A stretch of 64,000 nt of DNA from Nitrobacteraceae bacterium AZCC 2146. Lineage in GTDB: Bacteria; Pseudomonadota; Alphaproteobacteria; Rhizobiales; Xanthobacteraceae. The notes beneath the pieces were generated by a model. It was given only the letters and a program-made list of their open reading frames with translations, was not told the origin of the DNA and ran no database searches. Each line of letters starts with the position of its first letter. The stretch's first letter is position 1. The stretch covers positions 992,001 through 1,056,000 of the forward strand of contig JBAGRP010000001.1 in the NCBI GenBank assembly GCA_036924855.1, read 5' to 3'. The translations under genes and the position numbers were made by a program. Shown one piece after another: positions 48,451 through 56,902 of this stretch.

Positions 48451-48500
48451 GGGACGGCTATCAGCGCTGTCAGGCGCTGCCACAACGGTAAGTTTGTCAT
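48447..48500 (-). CDS. 17-codon minigene 1 in an ATGA-coupled chain
   Basis: Encodes MTNLPLWQRLTALIAVP. Its ATG overlaps the TGA of the Mth938-like gene (ATGA at 48497-48500), whose own C-terminus also reads ALIAVP. Its TGA overlaps the ATG of minigene 2. No ribosome site of its own is needed if translation is coupled. Confidence 0.5.
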   Translation of the reverse strand: MTNLPLWQRLTALIAVP

Positions 48501-48880
48501 GGGACGGCTATCAGCGCCGCGGCGACGCGCCGCCGCTCGCCGATCATGATATTGTAGGTGCGGATCGCAGGACCGGTCTGCATCGCATCGACCACCACAT
48601 GAACGTTGCGCAGCGCTTCGCGCAGCTCCTTCGGCACGATCCAGACGTCGGTGCCGGTGCCGATGATCAGGGTATCGATCCCCGCGGCATTTTCGAACAC
48701 CCGCTTCAGCGAAGCCCGGTCGATGTCTTCAGCTCGGGTGATCGGCCAGGCCCACATCGCATCGGGCAGGCACAGCAGCGAGCCCTTGTGCGACATGGTG
48801 TCGAAGTGAAAGCCGCCCTTGCCGTAGGCTTCGATCTGCGCGGAGCGCGGAAGATGCGGTGCCTCGGGAGGTACCGGCAT
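48497..48880 (-). CDS. Mth938-like protein (NDUFAF3 family)
   Basis: 127 aa. AQIEAYGKGGFHFDTMSHKG, AGIDTLIIGTGTDVWIVPKE and DAMQTGPAIRTYNIMIGE are the Mth938-like/COG3737 motifs, the family of the mitochondrial complex I assembly factor NDUFAF3. The bacterial function is unclear. It starts 3 bases after secF and its stop is the first ATGA junction of the repeat-derived minigene chain. Confidence 0.9.
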   Translation of the reverse strand: MPVPPEAPHLPRSAQIEAYGKGGFHFDTMSHKGSLLCLPDAMWAWPITRAEDIDRASLKRVFENAAGIDTLIIGTGTDVWIVPKELREALRNVHVVVDAMQTGPAIRTYNIMIGERRRVAAALIAVP

Positions 48881-48883
48881 CGC

Positions 48884-49888
48884 TCAGTCCTTCTTCGGCT
48901 TGTCCGGCGCGGTGTCGCGCGTGGTGCCGACGCCGAGATAGATCAGGATCGGCGCGGCGATGAAGATCGAGGTGTAGGTGCCGACCAGCACGACGCCGAA
49001 CATCATCACCGCGGTGAAGGAGTGGATCGCGTTGCCGCCGAACAGCAGCAGCGCCAGCAACGCCAATGTCACCGTAAAATGGGTGATGATCGAACGCGAC
49101 AACGTCGAATTGATCGACTCGTTGAGCAATTCCGGCATCGGCATCTTCTTGTAGCGCCGCAGCATCTCGCGGATACGGTCGTAGATGACGACGGTATCGT
49201 TCAGCGAGTAACCGAGAATCGTCAGCAGCGCCGCGATGCTGGTGAGGTCGAATTCGACCTGCGTCACCGACATGAAGCCGATCGTCAGCACGATGTCATG
49301 GACGTTGGCGATCATGGCGCCGAGCGCGAACTGCCATTCGAACCGGAACCAGAGATAGATCAGGATCGAGAGGATCGCCAGCATCAGCCCGAGCATGCCG
49401 TAGGCCAGCAACTCGCTGGAGACGCGCGGCCCGACCACTTCGACGCGGCGATAGTCGACGCCATCGCCGAGCGCGGCGCGCACTTTCTGCACCGCGTTTT
49501 GTTGCGCGGCATCGCCGCCGGGCTGTTCGGCGACGCGGATCAGCACGTCGGCGGGACCGCCGAACTGCTGCATCTGGATATCGCCGAGGCCGAGCGCACC
49601 GAGCGTGGCGCGCATCGCCGGGATATCCGCGGTGCCGGACTTGGCCTGCACTTCCAGCAACGTGCCGCCCTTGAAGTCGATGCCGAAATTCAGGCCGTGG
49701 GTGAAGAACAGCGTGATCGCCAGAATCGACAGAGCAGCCGAGATCGGAAAGCTGACGCGGCGAAACCGCGTGAAGTCGAACTTGGTATCGTCAGGGACGA
49801 CGCGCAGCGGCGGCAGCCAGCCGAACGCGGCGACCACGCTCAGGACCACGATGAGGGCGAACAGCCCGACGAGAACAGTGTGTATCAC
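48884..49888 (-). CDS. secF: Protein translocase subunit SecF
   Basis: 334 aa with six membrane segments. LNFGIDFKGGTLLEVQA is the conserved SecF P1 region start; VGPRVSSELLAYGMLGLMLA and ILGYSLNDTVVIYDRIRE are the transmembrane signatures, and SIITHFTVTLALLALLLFGG follows. With SecD it uses the proton gradient to finish Sec export. It starts at GTG 49888, 16 bases after the secD stop. An N-terminal extension with one extra hydrophobic segment (HTVLVGLFALIVVLSVVAAF) precedes the usual start. Confidence 0.95.
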   Translation of the reverse strand: MIHTVLVGLFALIVVLSVVAAFGWLPPLRVVPDDTKFDFTRFRRVSFPISAALSILAITLFFTHGLNFGIDFKGGTLLEVQAKSGTADIPAMRATLGALGLGDIQMQQFGGPADVLIRVAEQPGGDAAQQNAVQKVRAALGDGVDYRRVEVVGPRVSSELLAYGMLGLMLAILSILIYLWFRFEWQFALGAMIANVHDIVLTIGFMSVTQVEFDLTSIAALLTILGYSLNDTVVIYDRIREMLRRYKKMPMPELLNESINSTLSRSIITHFTVTLALLALLLFGGNAIHSFTAVMMFGVVLVGTYTSIFIAAPILIYLGVGTTRDTAPDKPKKD

Positions 49889-49904
49889 AGCCGACTCCGC
49901 ATTC

Positions 49905-51506
49905 TCAAATCGGCACGCTGGTCGGCCGCTTCCACCGCACCCAGGCCGCGACGATCAGGCGGGTGAGCGTAAAGGCGGTAAAAACCGTGGTGACGATGCC
50001 GATGCCGAGCGTCACGGCAAAGCCGCGCACCGGACCGGTCCCGATATAGAACAGCACCGCAGCGGCGATGAAGGTGGTGATGTTGGAATCCAGGATGGTC
50101 GACAGCGCGCGCTTGAAGCCGGCGTCGATCGCCGAGATGGCGGTACGGCCGCCACGGATTTCCTCGCGGATACGCTCATAGATCAGCACGTTGGAATCCA
50201 CCGCGATGCCGACGGTGAGCACGATGCCGGCGATGCCCGGCAGCGTCAGCGTCGCATTCAGCAGCGACAGCACGCCGAAGATCATGGCGACGTTGATGGC
50301 GACCGCGATATTGGCGAACAGGCCGAACAGCCGGTAGGTCAGCAGCATGAAGATGATGACGAGAATCGAGCCGACGTAAGCCGCCAGTTCGCCCTTCTCG
50401 ATCGAGTCCTGGCCGAGCCCGGGACCGACGGTGCGCTCTTCGATAATGGTGAGCGGCGCCGGCAGCGCGCCGGCGCGCAGCAGGATCGAGAGATCGTTGG
50501 CGGCCTGCACCGTGAAGCTGCCGGAGATCTGGCCGGAGCCGCCGGTGATCGGCTCGCGGATGACCGGTGCGGACACCACTTCGTTGTCGAGCACGATGGC
50601 GAACGGCTGGTTGACGTTCTTCAGCGTCGCATCGGCGAATTTGCGGGAGCCCGAAGTGTTGAAACGGAAGCTGACGATCGGCTCGTTGGAGCGCTGGTCG
50701 AAGCCGGGCTGTGCGTCGGTCAGATCGGCGCCGGAGACCAGCACCTCCTTCTTGACCACATAAGGCACCTTCGGCGACTGCGCGCTCATCAGCACTTCGG
50801 AATCCGGCGGCACCCTGCCCTGGGTCGCCTGGTCCGGCGGAATCGACGAGTCGACCATGCGGAAATCGAGTTTTGCGGTCTTGCCGAGCAGTTCCTTCAA
50901 CCGGGTGGGATCCTGCAGGCCGGGGACCTGGACCAGAATGCGGTCGGCGCCCTGGCGCTGGATCAGCGGCTCCACGGTGCCGAGTTCGTTGACGCGGCGC
51001 TCCACGATCTGGATCGACTGTTCGACCGACTGGCGGACACGTTCGGTGATCGCGGCCTGCGGCACAGTGAGCCGGATCAGGCCGCCGCCGGCATCCGACA
51101 CCGCAAGGCTGCGCTGGCCGTTGGAGCCCAGCAAGCCGCCGAGCGGCTGCGACAACTCGCGCAGCTTGCTCAGCGCGGTCGGCAGATCGGTGTCCTTGGT
51201 GATGCGGACTTCGACATTGTCGTTGCGGACGCCGAGGCCGGTATAGACGATCTTGGCGTCACGCAGCGTGCGGCGCACGTCGTCGCGAACCTGCTCGAGC
51301 TTGTCCTTCTTGACCGAGTTGGAATCGACCTCGAGCAGGATGTGCGAGCCGCCCTGCAAATCGAGACCCAGCACCAGATGGCGCTGCGCCCATTTCGGCC
51401 AGGTCTTCACGGTGGCTTCGGGGAAGAAATTCGGAACCGCGCACAGGCAGATCACAAGCGCCGTCAGAATGATCGCCAGCGCCTTCCACCGCGTGAAATA
51501 CAACAT
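49905..51506 (-). CDS. secD: Protein translocase subunit SecD
   Basis: 533 aa. The first membrane segment (WKALAIILTALVICLCAVPN) is followed by HLVLGLDLQGGSHILLEVD, the SecD family signature, the large periplasmic P1 domain, and five C-terminal membrane segments with LAAYVGSILVIIFMLLTYRL and DSNVLIYERIREEIRGGR. Partner of SecF encoded directly downstream and of YajC upstream. Confidence 0.96.
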   Translation of the reverse strand: MLYFTRWKALAIILTALVICLCAVPNFFPEATVKTWPKWAQRHLVLGLDLQGGSHILLEVDSNSVKKDKLEQVRDDVRRTLRDAKIVYTGLGVRNDNVEVRITKDTDLPTALSKLRELSQPLGGLLGSNGQRSLAVSDAGGGLIRLTVPQAAITERVRQSVEQSIQIVERRVNELGTVEPLIQRQGADRILVQVPGLQDPTRLKELLGKTAKLDFRMVDSSIPPDQATQGRVPPDSEVLMSAQSPKVPYVVKKEVLVSGADLTDAQPGFDQRSNEPIVSFRFNTSGSRKFADATLKNVNQPFAIVLDNEVVSAPVIREPITGGSGQISGSFTVQAANDLSILLRAGALPAPLTIIEERTVGPGLGQDSIEKGELAAYVGSILVIIFMLLTYRLFGLFANIAVAINVAMIFGVLSLLNATLTLPGIAGIVLTVGIAVDSNVLIYERIREEIRGGRTAISAIDAGFKRALSTILDSNITTFIAAAVLFYIGTGPVRGFAVTLGIGIVTTVFTAFTLTRLIVAAWVRWKRPTSVPI

Positions 51507-51550
51507 CGAGTTGACCCGTCAGATTCTTGAAATGGCGACGCGCGAACGCG

Positions 51551-51916
51551 TCAGCTCGCGGCGGACTCGTCCTTGACGGTCTCGGCCTTTTCCTTGGCCG
51601 GCTCACCCTTGGTGCGCACGCCGGCGATCATCGTCCGCATCTGGCGAACACGGACGCCGTCCGAGATCTCGAATTCGATCTGCTCGTCATCGACCACCTT
51701 GGTGACCTTGCCGACCAGGCCGCCCGAGGTGACCACGGTGTCGCCGCGGCGGATGTTCTTCACCAGCTCGGCGTGGTCCTTCACCTTCTTCTGCTGCGGG
51801 CGCAGGATCAGGAAATACATGATCACGAAGATCAGCGCGAACGGCAGCAGCGACATCAGCATGCTGTTGGTGTCGCCGCCGGCTGCAGCCTGGGCAAACG
51901 CAGGGGTAATGAACAT
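51551..51916 (-). CDS. yajC: Sec translocon accessory subunit YajC
   Basis: 121 aa. One membrane segment (MLMSLLPFALIFVIMYFLIL) followed by RPQQKKVKDHAELVKNIRRG and DTVVTSGGLVGKVTKV, the YajC family core. The C-terminal tail is charged. It is first in yajC-secD-secF, 44 bases before secD. Confidence 0.95.
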   Translation of the reverse strand: MFITPAFAQAAAGGDTNSMLMSLLPFALIFVIMYFLILRPQQKKVKDHAELVKNIRRGDTVVTSGGLVGKVTKVVDDEQIEFEISDGVRVRQMRTMIAGVRTKGEPAKEKAETVKDESAAS

Positions 51917-52094
51917 CGGAGATTCCTTGTGAAAACAGGGACAACCGGCGACGCAGCGGCGTTCGGCCGGTTTGGCAAATTCGCGCGGACTATAGCGGCC
52001 GGCGGCCCAATTGCAACGCTGCCAAGACGTTGATTTGTACCGCTTGCGGACCCCTTCCGGGCCCGATATGGGTTCGCGCCGAGGAAAGTCAAAA

Positions 52095-53066
52095 ATGTCA
52101 AAAAAGCCCAATAAAACCGGCCGTCGGGCCGTGTCCAGGACCCCTGCCCCGAAAGCCCGCAAAGCCGCGACAAAACGTCCGCGACCAGCAGCCGCTGCCC
52201 GCGTCGACGAGCGTATCGCAGCCGCCCTGGAGGCGATCGCCGCCGGCATGGCCGCGGCGGCGCCCAAACTCTCCAACGCCGATTCTCTGGCCGGCACCGA
52301 CGCCTTCGTCTGGCATCCGGACGGCCGCCTCGCCCCGGTGCCGCGGGTCAGCCGCGTCGATCTCAGCCTGCTGCAGGGCATCGACCGGATGCGCGACACC
52401 CTGATCGAGAACACCCAGCGCTTCGCCGACGGCCTGCCCGCCAACAACGCGCTGCTGTGGGGCGCGCGCGGCATGGGCAAGTCGTCGCTGGTCAAGGCCG
52501 CCCATGCCAGCGTCAATGCCAGCAAGTCCGTCGCCGGCCGCCTCAAGCTGGTGGAGATTCACCGCGAGGACATCGAAAGCCTGCCGGCGCTGATGGCGCA
52601 GGTCCGCGCCTCGGATTTCCACTTCATCGTGTTCTGCGATGACCTCTCCTTCGACGGCAACGATGCCTCCTACAAATCGTTGAAGGCGGTGCTGGAAGGC
52701 GGCATCGAAGGCCGACCCGACAACGTCATCCTCTACGCCACCTCGAACCGCCGCCATCTCCTGGCGCGGGAGATGGTCGAGAACGAACGCTCCACCGCGA
52801 TCAATCCCGGCGAGGCCGTCGAGGAAAAAGTCTCGCTGTCGGATCGCTTCGGCCTCTGGCTCGGCTTCCACAAATGCAGCCAGGACGAATACCTCACCAT
52901 GGTGACAGGCTATTGCAGCCATTACGGCATCAAGCTCGACGGTGCCGAACTGGAGCGCGAGGCGCTGGAATGGTCGACCACGCGCGGTTCGCGCTCCGGC
53001 CGCGTCGCCTGGCAGTTCACCCAGGAACTGGCGGGGCGACTAGGTGTGAAGCTGGCCGGGAAGTAG
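52095..53066 (+). CDS. DUF815-family AAA ATPase
   Basis: 323 aa. A basic N-terminus (KKPNKTGRRAVSRTPAPKAR) may bind nucleic acid. The ATPase core has Walker A LLWGARGMGKSSLVKA, Walker B FHFIVFCDDLSFDG, and sensor 1 in NVILYATSNRRHL. C-terminal SDRFGLWLGFHKCSQDEYLT is typical of DUF815. The substrate is unknown. The ribosome site GAGGAAAG fixes the start at 52095. It is opposite in strand to yajC and next to the IS110-split repeat. Confidence 0.88.
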   Translation: MSKKPNKTGRRAVSRTPAPKARKAATKRPRPAAAARVDERIAAALEAIAAGMAAAAPKLSNADSLAGTDAFVWHPDGRLAPVPRVSRVDLSLLQGIDRMRDTLIENTQRFADGLPANNALLWGARGMGKSSLVKAAHASVNASKSVAGRLKLVEIHREDIESLPALMAQVRASDFHFIVFCDDLSFDGNDASYKSLKAVLEGGIEGRPDNVILYATSNRRHLLAREMVENERSTAINPGEAVEEKVSLSDRFGLWLGFHKCSQDEYLTMVTGYCSHYGIKLDGAELEREALEWSTTRGSRSGRVAWQFTQELAGRLGVKLAGK

Positions 53067-53081
53067 CGACCAGACTCAGCT

Positions 53082-53176
53082 CTCGTGCCCCGGATGCTGC
53101 GCAACGCGCCGCACTTGCAGCGTGGTGCGCTGCTGATCCGGGGCCCATGTGGCCGCACGCAGCAAGGATGGGTCCC
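53082..53176. repeat. Left part of the dispersed 180-bp repeat, split by IS110
   Basis: Begins CTCGTGCCCCGGATGCTGCG and runs to GGGTCCC, matching the reverse complement of 47362-47541. The rest continues at 54289 after the IS. Confidence 0.85.
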
Positions 53177-54288
53177 TGTGTAATTGCGATCTGTCATGAT
53201 GGGTGCGGGCGGGATGCCGTTGGGTCCCTGGTCAAGAAGACCGTGATCCGGCTTGGCACCCGCCCGCGTCGCTATCACCCAAACCTGAACAGTTGATCGA
53301 GGCCGTCTGCGGCGGACCTCGCAGCACAGGGACAGGCATCATGAAGATACATCCTGGCTTCGTCGGAATCGATATCTCCAAGCAGCATCTTGATGTTTTT
53401 GACGGCAGCGTCGGGACGGTCCGGCGCATCGCGAACCTGCCCGATGCGATTGATCTTCTGGTCGCGGGCTGGGCCGGCAGCGACGTGTTCGTGCTGTTCG
53501 AGGCCACCGGCCACCACGACAGAGCCCTGCGCCGGGCCTTGAGCGCCGCCGGCATCGTTTGCGCACGGGTCAATCCGGCCCGCGCGCGTGATTTTGCGCG
53601 CGCCGCCGGCTTCCTCGCCAAGACCGATGCCATCGATGCGCGGATGCTGGCCGCCATGGCGCAGTGCCTGCGTCCAGGCCCCGAGGTGGCAATCGATCCG
53701 GCGCGCGAACGGCTTGCCTTGCTGCACAAGCGCCGTGACCAGCTCGTCGCCTGCCGCAAACAGGAACGCGCCCGCCTCACCGCAACGCCCGCCGATCTGG
53801 TCGACGATCTGACAGACCATGTCGCCTGGCTGGATCATGCCATCGATCGTATCGAGCGCCGGATCAAGGCCCTGCTCGCGGAGCAGGAGGACTTGCAGCA
53901 TGCACAACGCTTGATGCGCTCGGTGCCGGGCATCGGCCCGGTCAATGTCGTCACCCTGCTGGCGCTGTTGCCGGAACTCGGCTCGCGGTCCCCCAAGGCC
54001 ATCGCCGCCCTGGCGGGCCTTGCCCCGTTCAATGCCGACAGCGGCCAGTGGCGCGGCGCACGGCGAATCCGCGGCGGCAGGCGCCGGGTCCGGGAGGCGC
54101 TTTACATGGCCGCCGTGGCGGTCACGCGCACCAGATCCCGCTTCGCGCGCATCTACCGCGCGATGCGGGAGGCCGGTAAGCCCGCCAAGCTGGCCCTCAT
54201 CGCCGTTGCCAGAAAATTGCTCGTCACCCTCAACGCCGTCGTCCGTGACCAGCAACCCTTCCATCCGTGACGGTCAAAATTACAGTTG
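53177..54288 (+). mobile_element. IS110-family insertion sequence (about 1.11 kb)
   Basis: The edges are deduced by comparing the split repeat with the intact copy: GGGTCCC at 53170-53176 and CCGGATCTGCGG at 54289 onward rejoin as GGGTCCCGGATCTGCGG, leaving a CC overlap. No inverted repeats are visible, as expected for IS110. The long 5' non-coding end (about 164 bp) and very short 3' end fit the IS110 subgroup, in which that 5' region is transcribed as a bridge RNA. Exact ends are uncertain by one to three bases. Confidence 0.85.
53341..54270 (+). CDS. IS110-family transposase (DEDD type)
   Basis: 309 aa. The N-terminal RuvC-like domain starts GFVGIDISKQHLDVFDG with the first catalytic Asp, then VLFEATGHHDRAL with the Glu and FLAKTDAIDARMLAAM with the last acidic residues. 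The C-terminal transposase_20 domain has MRSVPGIGPVNVVTLLALLP and ALAGLAPFNADSGQWRGARR with the catalytic Ser context. No frameshift or stop, so it may be active. The start ATG at 53341 opens the RuvC domain directly. Confidence 0.95.
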   Translation: MKIHPGFVGIDISKQHLDVFDGSVGTVRRIANLPDAIDLLVAGWAGSDVFVLFEATGHHDRALRRALSAAGIVCARVNPARARDFARAAGFLAKTDAIDARMLAAMAQCLRPGPEVAIDPARERLALLHKRRDQLVACRKQERARLTATPADLVDDLTDHVAWLDHAIDRIERRIKALLAEQEDLQHAQRLMRSVPGIGPVNVVTLLALLPELGSRSPKAIAALAGLAPFNADSGQWRGARRIRGGRRRVREALYMAAVAVTRTRSRFARIYRAMREAGKPAKLALIAVARKLLVTLNAVVRDQQPFHP

Positions 54289-54361
54289 CCGGATCTGCGG
54301 AGCAGCGTTTCGGACGATGCTACGCATCGTCACTCACGCCGCGCCACGTCCGGGACACGAG
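54289..54361. repeat. Right part of the dispersed 180-bp repeat, split by IS110
   Basis: CCGGATCTGCGGAGCAGCG through to CGTCCGGGACACGAG, the remaining third of the repeat whose left part ends at 53176. Confidence 0.85.
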
Positions 54362-54390
54362 TCCGCATGTCAACACGATCGCTCGCAAAG

Positions 54391-54426
54391 CAAAAGGCGC
54401 CGTCTTTTCAGACGGCGCCTTTGTTA
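54391..54426 (-). terminator. Terminator after the NlpD-like gene
   Basis: AAAGGCGCCGTC pairs with GACGGCGCCTTT around a short loop. On the minus strand the stem is followed by TTTTG, so it ends transcripts from the NlpD-like gene. Confidence 0.85.
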
Positions 54427-54444
54427 CTTCAATGATACCAGCGC

Positions 54445-55854
54445 TTACGCGCCGTTGAGGAATTGCAGCGGATCGACCGGCGACGAGCCCTTGCGGATCT
54501 CGAAGTGGAGTTGCGGCGATCCCACCTCACCGGATTGACCGGACTTGGCGATCACCTGGCCGCGCTTGATGGTTTCCCCTCGCTTCACCATCAGTTCACT
54601 CGCATGGGCATATGCGGTGACGTATCCGTTGGAGTGTCGAACCAGAACCAGGTTGCCGTAACCCTTCAGCTCGTTGCCGGAATAGGCGACGACGCCATCT
54701 TCCGCGGCCTTGATCGGGGTCCCCTCCGGCACCGCGACGTTGATGCCGTCATTGGACTTGCCGTTGGTCTTGGCGCCGTAGCCGGTGACCACGCGGCCGC
54801 GCACCGGCCAGCGGAACGTCGGCAGAGCGCCGGTCGCGTCTGCGGCCTTGGTCGGAGATTCCGGAGCGGCTTCTTCCGGCGTCGTGGTCGCGCTGGCGAG
54901 ACGGGCCTTCTGCACGGGTTCGGCCGACGCGACCTTGCTCGCGGGAGCCGCGAGCGGAGCGGCAACGGGCGCAGCGGCGACGACACCAGCCGGAGCCGCG
55001 AGCGGCGCCGCAGCAGCCGCGGCGCGGGCGCCCGGCACGGTGATCTTGCTGCCGACCTTCAGCTTGGCATTGCTGGGCAGACCGTTGGCGCGCGCAAGTT
55101 CGGCTACCGTCACATGATGGCGACGCGAAATGCTCATCAAGGTTTCGCCGCTGTTGACGAAATGCACCAAAGCCGGACCGGCGGCAGGCGCGGACGCCAC
55201 TGGCTTGCTGGCCGGGGCGGCCAGTGCCGGCCCGGAAATCGCGGCGGTCTGGCGCGGAATGATCAACTGCTGGCCGGGCGACAGCGCGCGCGGGCCCTTG
55301 TAGCCGTTGGCCTGCAGGATCGCGGCCGAGGACACGTTGTAGCGGCGCGCCAGACCGTCGAGCGTGTCGCTGGTGCCGACGATGATCGTGGTGCCGCCAT
55401 CGCGGGCCAGACCGTTGGTCGCGGCAATCGAACGCGGCGCCACGGTGCCGGTGCTCTCGATGGGCGGATGCGTCGGCGGAGTATAGGAGCCCAGCCCGCG
55501 GCCGCCTCCCGATACCGGAGCGGCAGAGGCGGTGCGGCCGGTCGGATAGGACTGCGGCGCCGAAATCGGCGGCGGCAGAGCGGAGGATTGATAGGACGGC
55601 TGCGGCTGATAGGCCGGGCGCTGGTACTGCGGCAACTCACGGCGCTCGACCGGCGCCGAAGGGGCGGCCTGCGGCACCGAGCCGGTGGTTTCGCGCTGCC
55701 AACCGAACTGGCCGGATGACTGGGCGGGACCGGAATTTTGCGAAAGGCGTGTCGACATGTCGGCACTGCAGCCGGCAAAGCCGATGGACATCAGCGCCAG
55801 CACCGCGACCTGCGGTGCGCGGCGCGAGCAAAGCAACTCGACAACGCTGGACAT
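54445..55854 (-). CDS. NlpD-like lipoprotein: two LysM domains and a degenerate M23 (LytM) domain
   Basis: 469 aa. Lipobox SIGFAGCSAD near residue 29 makes it a lipoprotein. Two LysM domains (about 150-200, TIIVGTSDTLDGLARRYNV; about 230-275, VHFVNSGETLMSISRRHHV) bind peptidoglycan. The C-terminal M23 fold (about 350-465) lacks zinc ligands: HxGxD is NDGIN and the HxH is QLH (PQLHFEIRKG). Such LytM factors activate amidases rather than cut themselves. It follows pcm on the same strand, the standard surE-pcm-nlpD order. Confidence 0.88.
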   Translation of the reverse strand: MSSVVELLCSRRAPQVAVLALMSIGFAGCSADMSTRLSQNSGPAQSSGQFGWQRETTGSVPQAAPSAPVERRELPQYQRPAYQPQPSYQSSALPPPISAPQSYPTGRTASAAPVSGGGRGLGSYTPPTHPPIESTGTVAPRSIAATNGLARDGGTTIIVGTSDTLDGLARRYNVSSAAILQANGYKGPRALSPGQQLIIPRQTAAISGPALAAPASKPVASAPAAGPALVHFVNSGETLMSISRRHHVTVAELARANGLPSNAKLKVGSKITVPGARAAAAAAPLAAPAGVVAAAPVAAPLAAPASKVASAEPVQKARLASATTTPEEAAPESPTKAADATGALPTFRWPVRGRVVTGYGAKTNGKSNDGINVAVPEGTPIKAAEDGVVAYSGNELKGYGNLVLVRHSNGYVTAYAHASELMVKRGETIKRGQVIAKSGQSGEVGSPQLHFEIRKGSSPVDPLQFLNGA

Positions 55855-55963
55855 TGGTTACTCACTCATACGCAACAACAGATTACTGAATTGAGTAAAC
55901 ACCGTCTCCGTTACCAACCCTTTAACCCTGCGACCAAGCCGTGACAGCCGATCACGAACTTTT

Positions 55964-56614
55964 TCACAGTTCGCGCGCGATGCCCTTCAGCGCCGGGACG
56001 AAGCGGACGTCGACCAGTTCCTTGCGGTCTAGTCCCCCGGCCGTCTTGCTGATCCGGACCAGCGTCTGCACGCCGCTGTGCGGGCCCACCGGCGCAATCA
56101 AAATGCCGTCGGGCTCCAGCCGTTCGATCAGCGCGGGGGGCACCTCCTCCATCGCCGCGGTGACGATGATGCGATCGAACGTGCCGAGATTGGCCGGTAT
56201 GTCGTAGCCGTCGCCGAGCATCACCTCGACATTGTGCAGCTCCAGCTGCTCCAGCCGGGCCCGGGCGCTGTCGGCCAGGGTCCGGTACCGCTCGATGCTG
56301 AGCACGTCGCGGCTGAGTTTGGCCAGGATCGCGGCCTGGTAGCCGGAGCCGGTGCCGATCTCCAGCACGCGATGCGTCGGTTTCAATTGCAGCTGCTCGG
56401 TCATGTAGGCCACCACGAAGGGCTGGCTGATGGTCTGGCCGCAGGCGATCGCCAGCGCGGTGTCGCGCCAGGCGTGCGCCCGATCGGACGGTGCCACGAA
56501 CAGGTCGCGCGGTACCGCTTCCATCGCCCGCAGCACCGATTGATCGCTGATCCCCCTGCGCCGCAGGCTGAGCTGAAACATCATTTGTTCGGGCGGATGT
56601 CCGACGGAGATCAT
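55964..56614 (-). CDS. pcm: Protein-L-isoaspartate O-methyltransferase
   Basis: 216 aa. Pcm starts repair of isoaspartyl residues in ageing proteins using SAM. Motifs: [35 protein letters not shown] (SAM site I), and [20 protein letters not shown]. The ATG at 56614 has GAGG five bases upstream; the longer start at 56653 has none. It is followed by the NlpD-like gene 109 bases later and precedes it in the same transcript direction. Confidence 0.93.
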   Translation of the reverse strand: MISVGHPPEQMMFQLSLRRRGISDQSVLRAMEAVPRDLFVAPSDRAHAWRDTALAIACGQTISQPFVVAYMTEQLQLKPTHRVLEIGTGSGYQAAILAKLSRDVLSIERYRTLADSARARLEQLELHNVEVMLGDGYDIPANLGTFDRIIVTAAMEEVPPALIERLEPDGILIAPVGPHSGVQTLVRISKTAGGLDRKELVDVRFVPALKGIAREL

Positions 56615-56902
56615 GGCAGCCTCACGCACGCAGTTTATATCGGCAGAAGCCATAGCGCAGATAGATTGACGTAATTTTTCGCAGCCCGGTTAAACACGTC
56701 TGCCGGCTCGGCTTTGCGTTCCGTGACGGGAACCAGGACAACGGCGGCAAGTTATCGGCGGGACTTAACCATCCCCGTCAGCACGTCCAGGCAACGAATA
56801 CACGCAACGCGCGCGCTCAGGTCACGAAAACGGCAATCCGCAAAGATTGCTTAACGGCGTCATTTGCGATTTTATCCGGAGAATGGGGCAAGGACACGGG
56901 CT

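Larger units (their letters stand above)
48397..48516. repeat. 50-bp tandem repeat creating three ATGA junctions
   Basis: Units start at 48397, 48447 and 48497, each opening TCATGG; the exact period is 50 bp. The third unit is partial and coincides with the end of the Mth938 gene. Because each stop/start overlap removes four bases, 54 coding bases fit a 50-bp period and the reading is preserved through every unit. Confidence 0.9.

Noticed and set aside
48397..48516. Reading the 50-bp repeat as a simple non-coding duplication
   Set aside because: Every unit keeps start, stop and frame, and the differences in the last ten codons are all synonymous; I therefore report it as minigenes, while admitting that translation is unproven.
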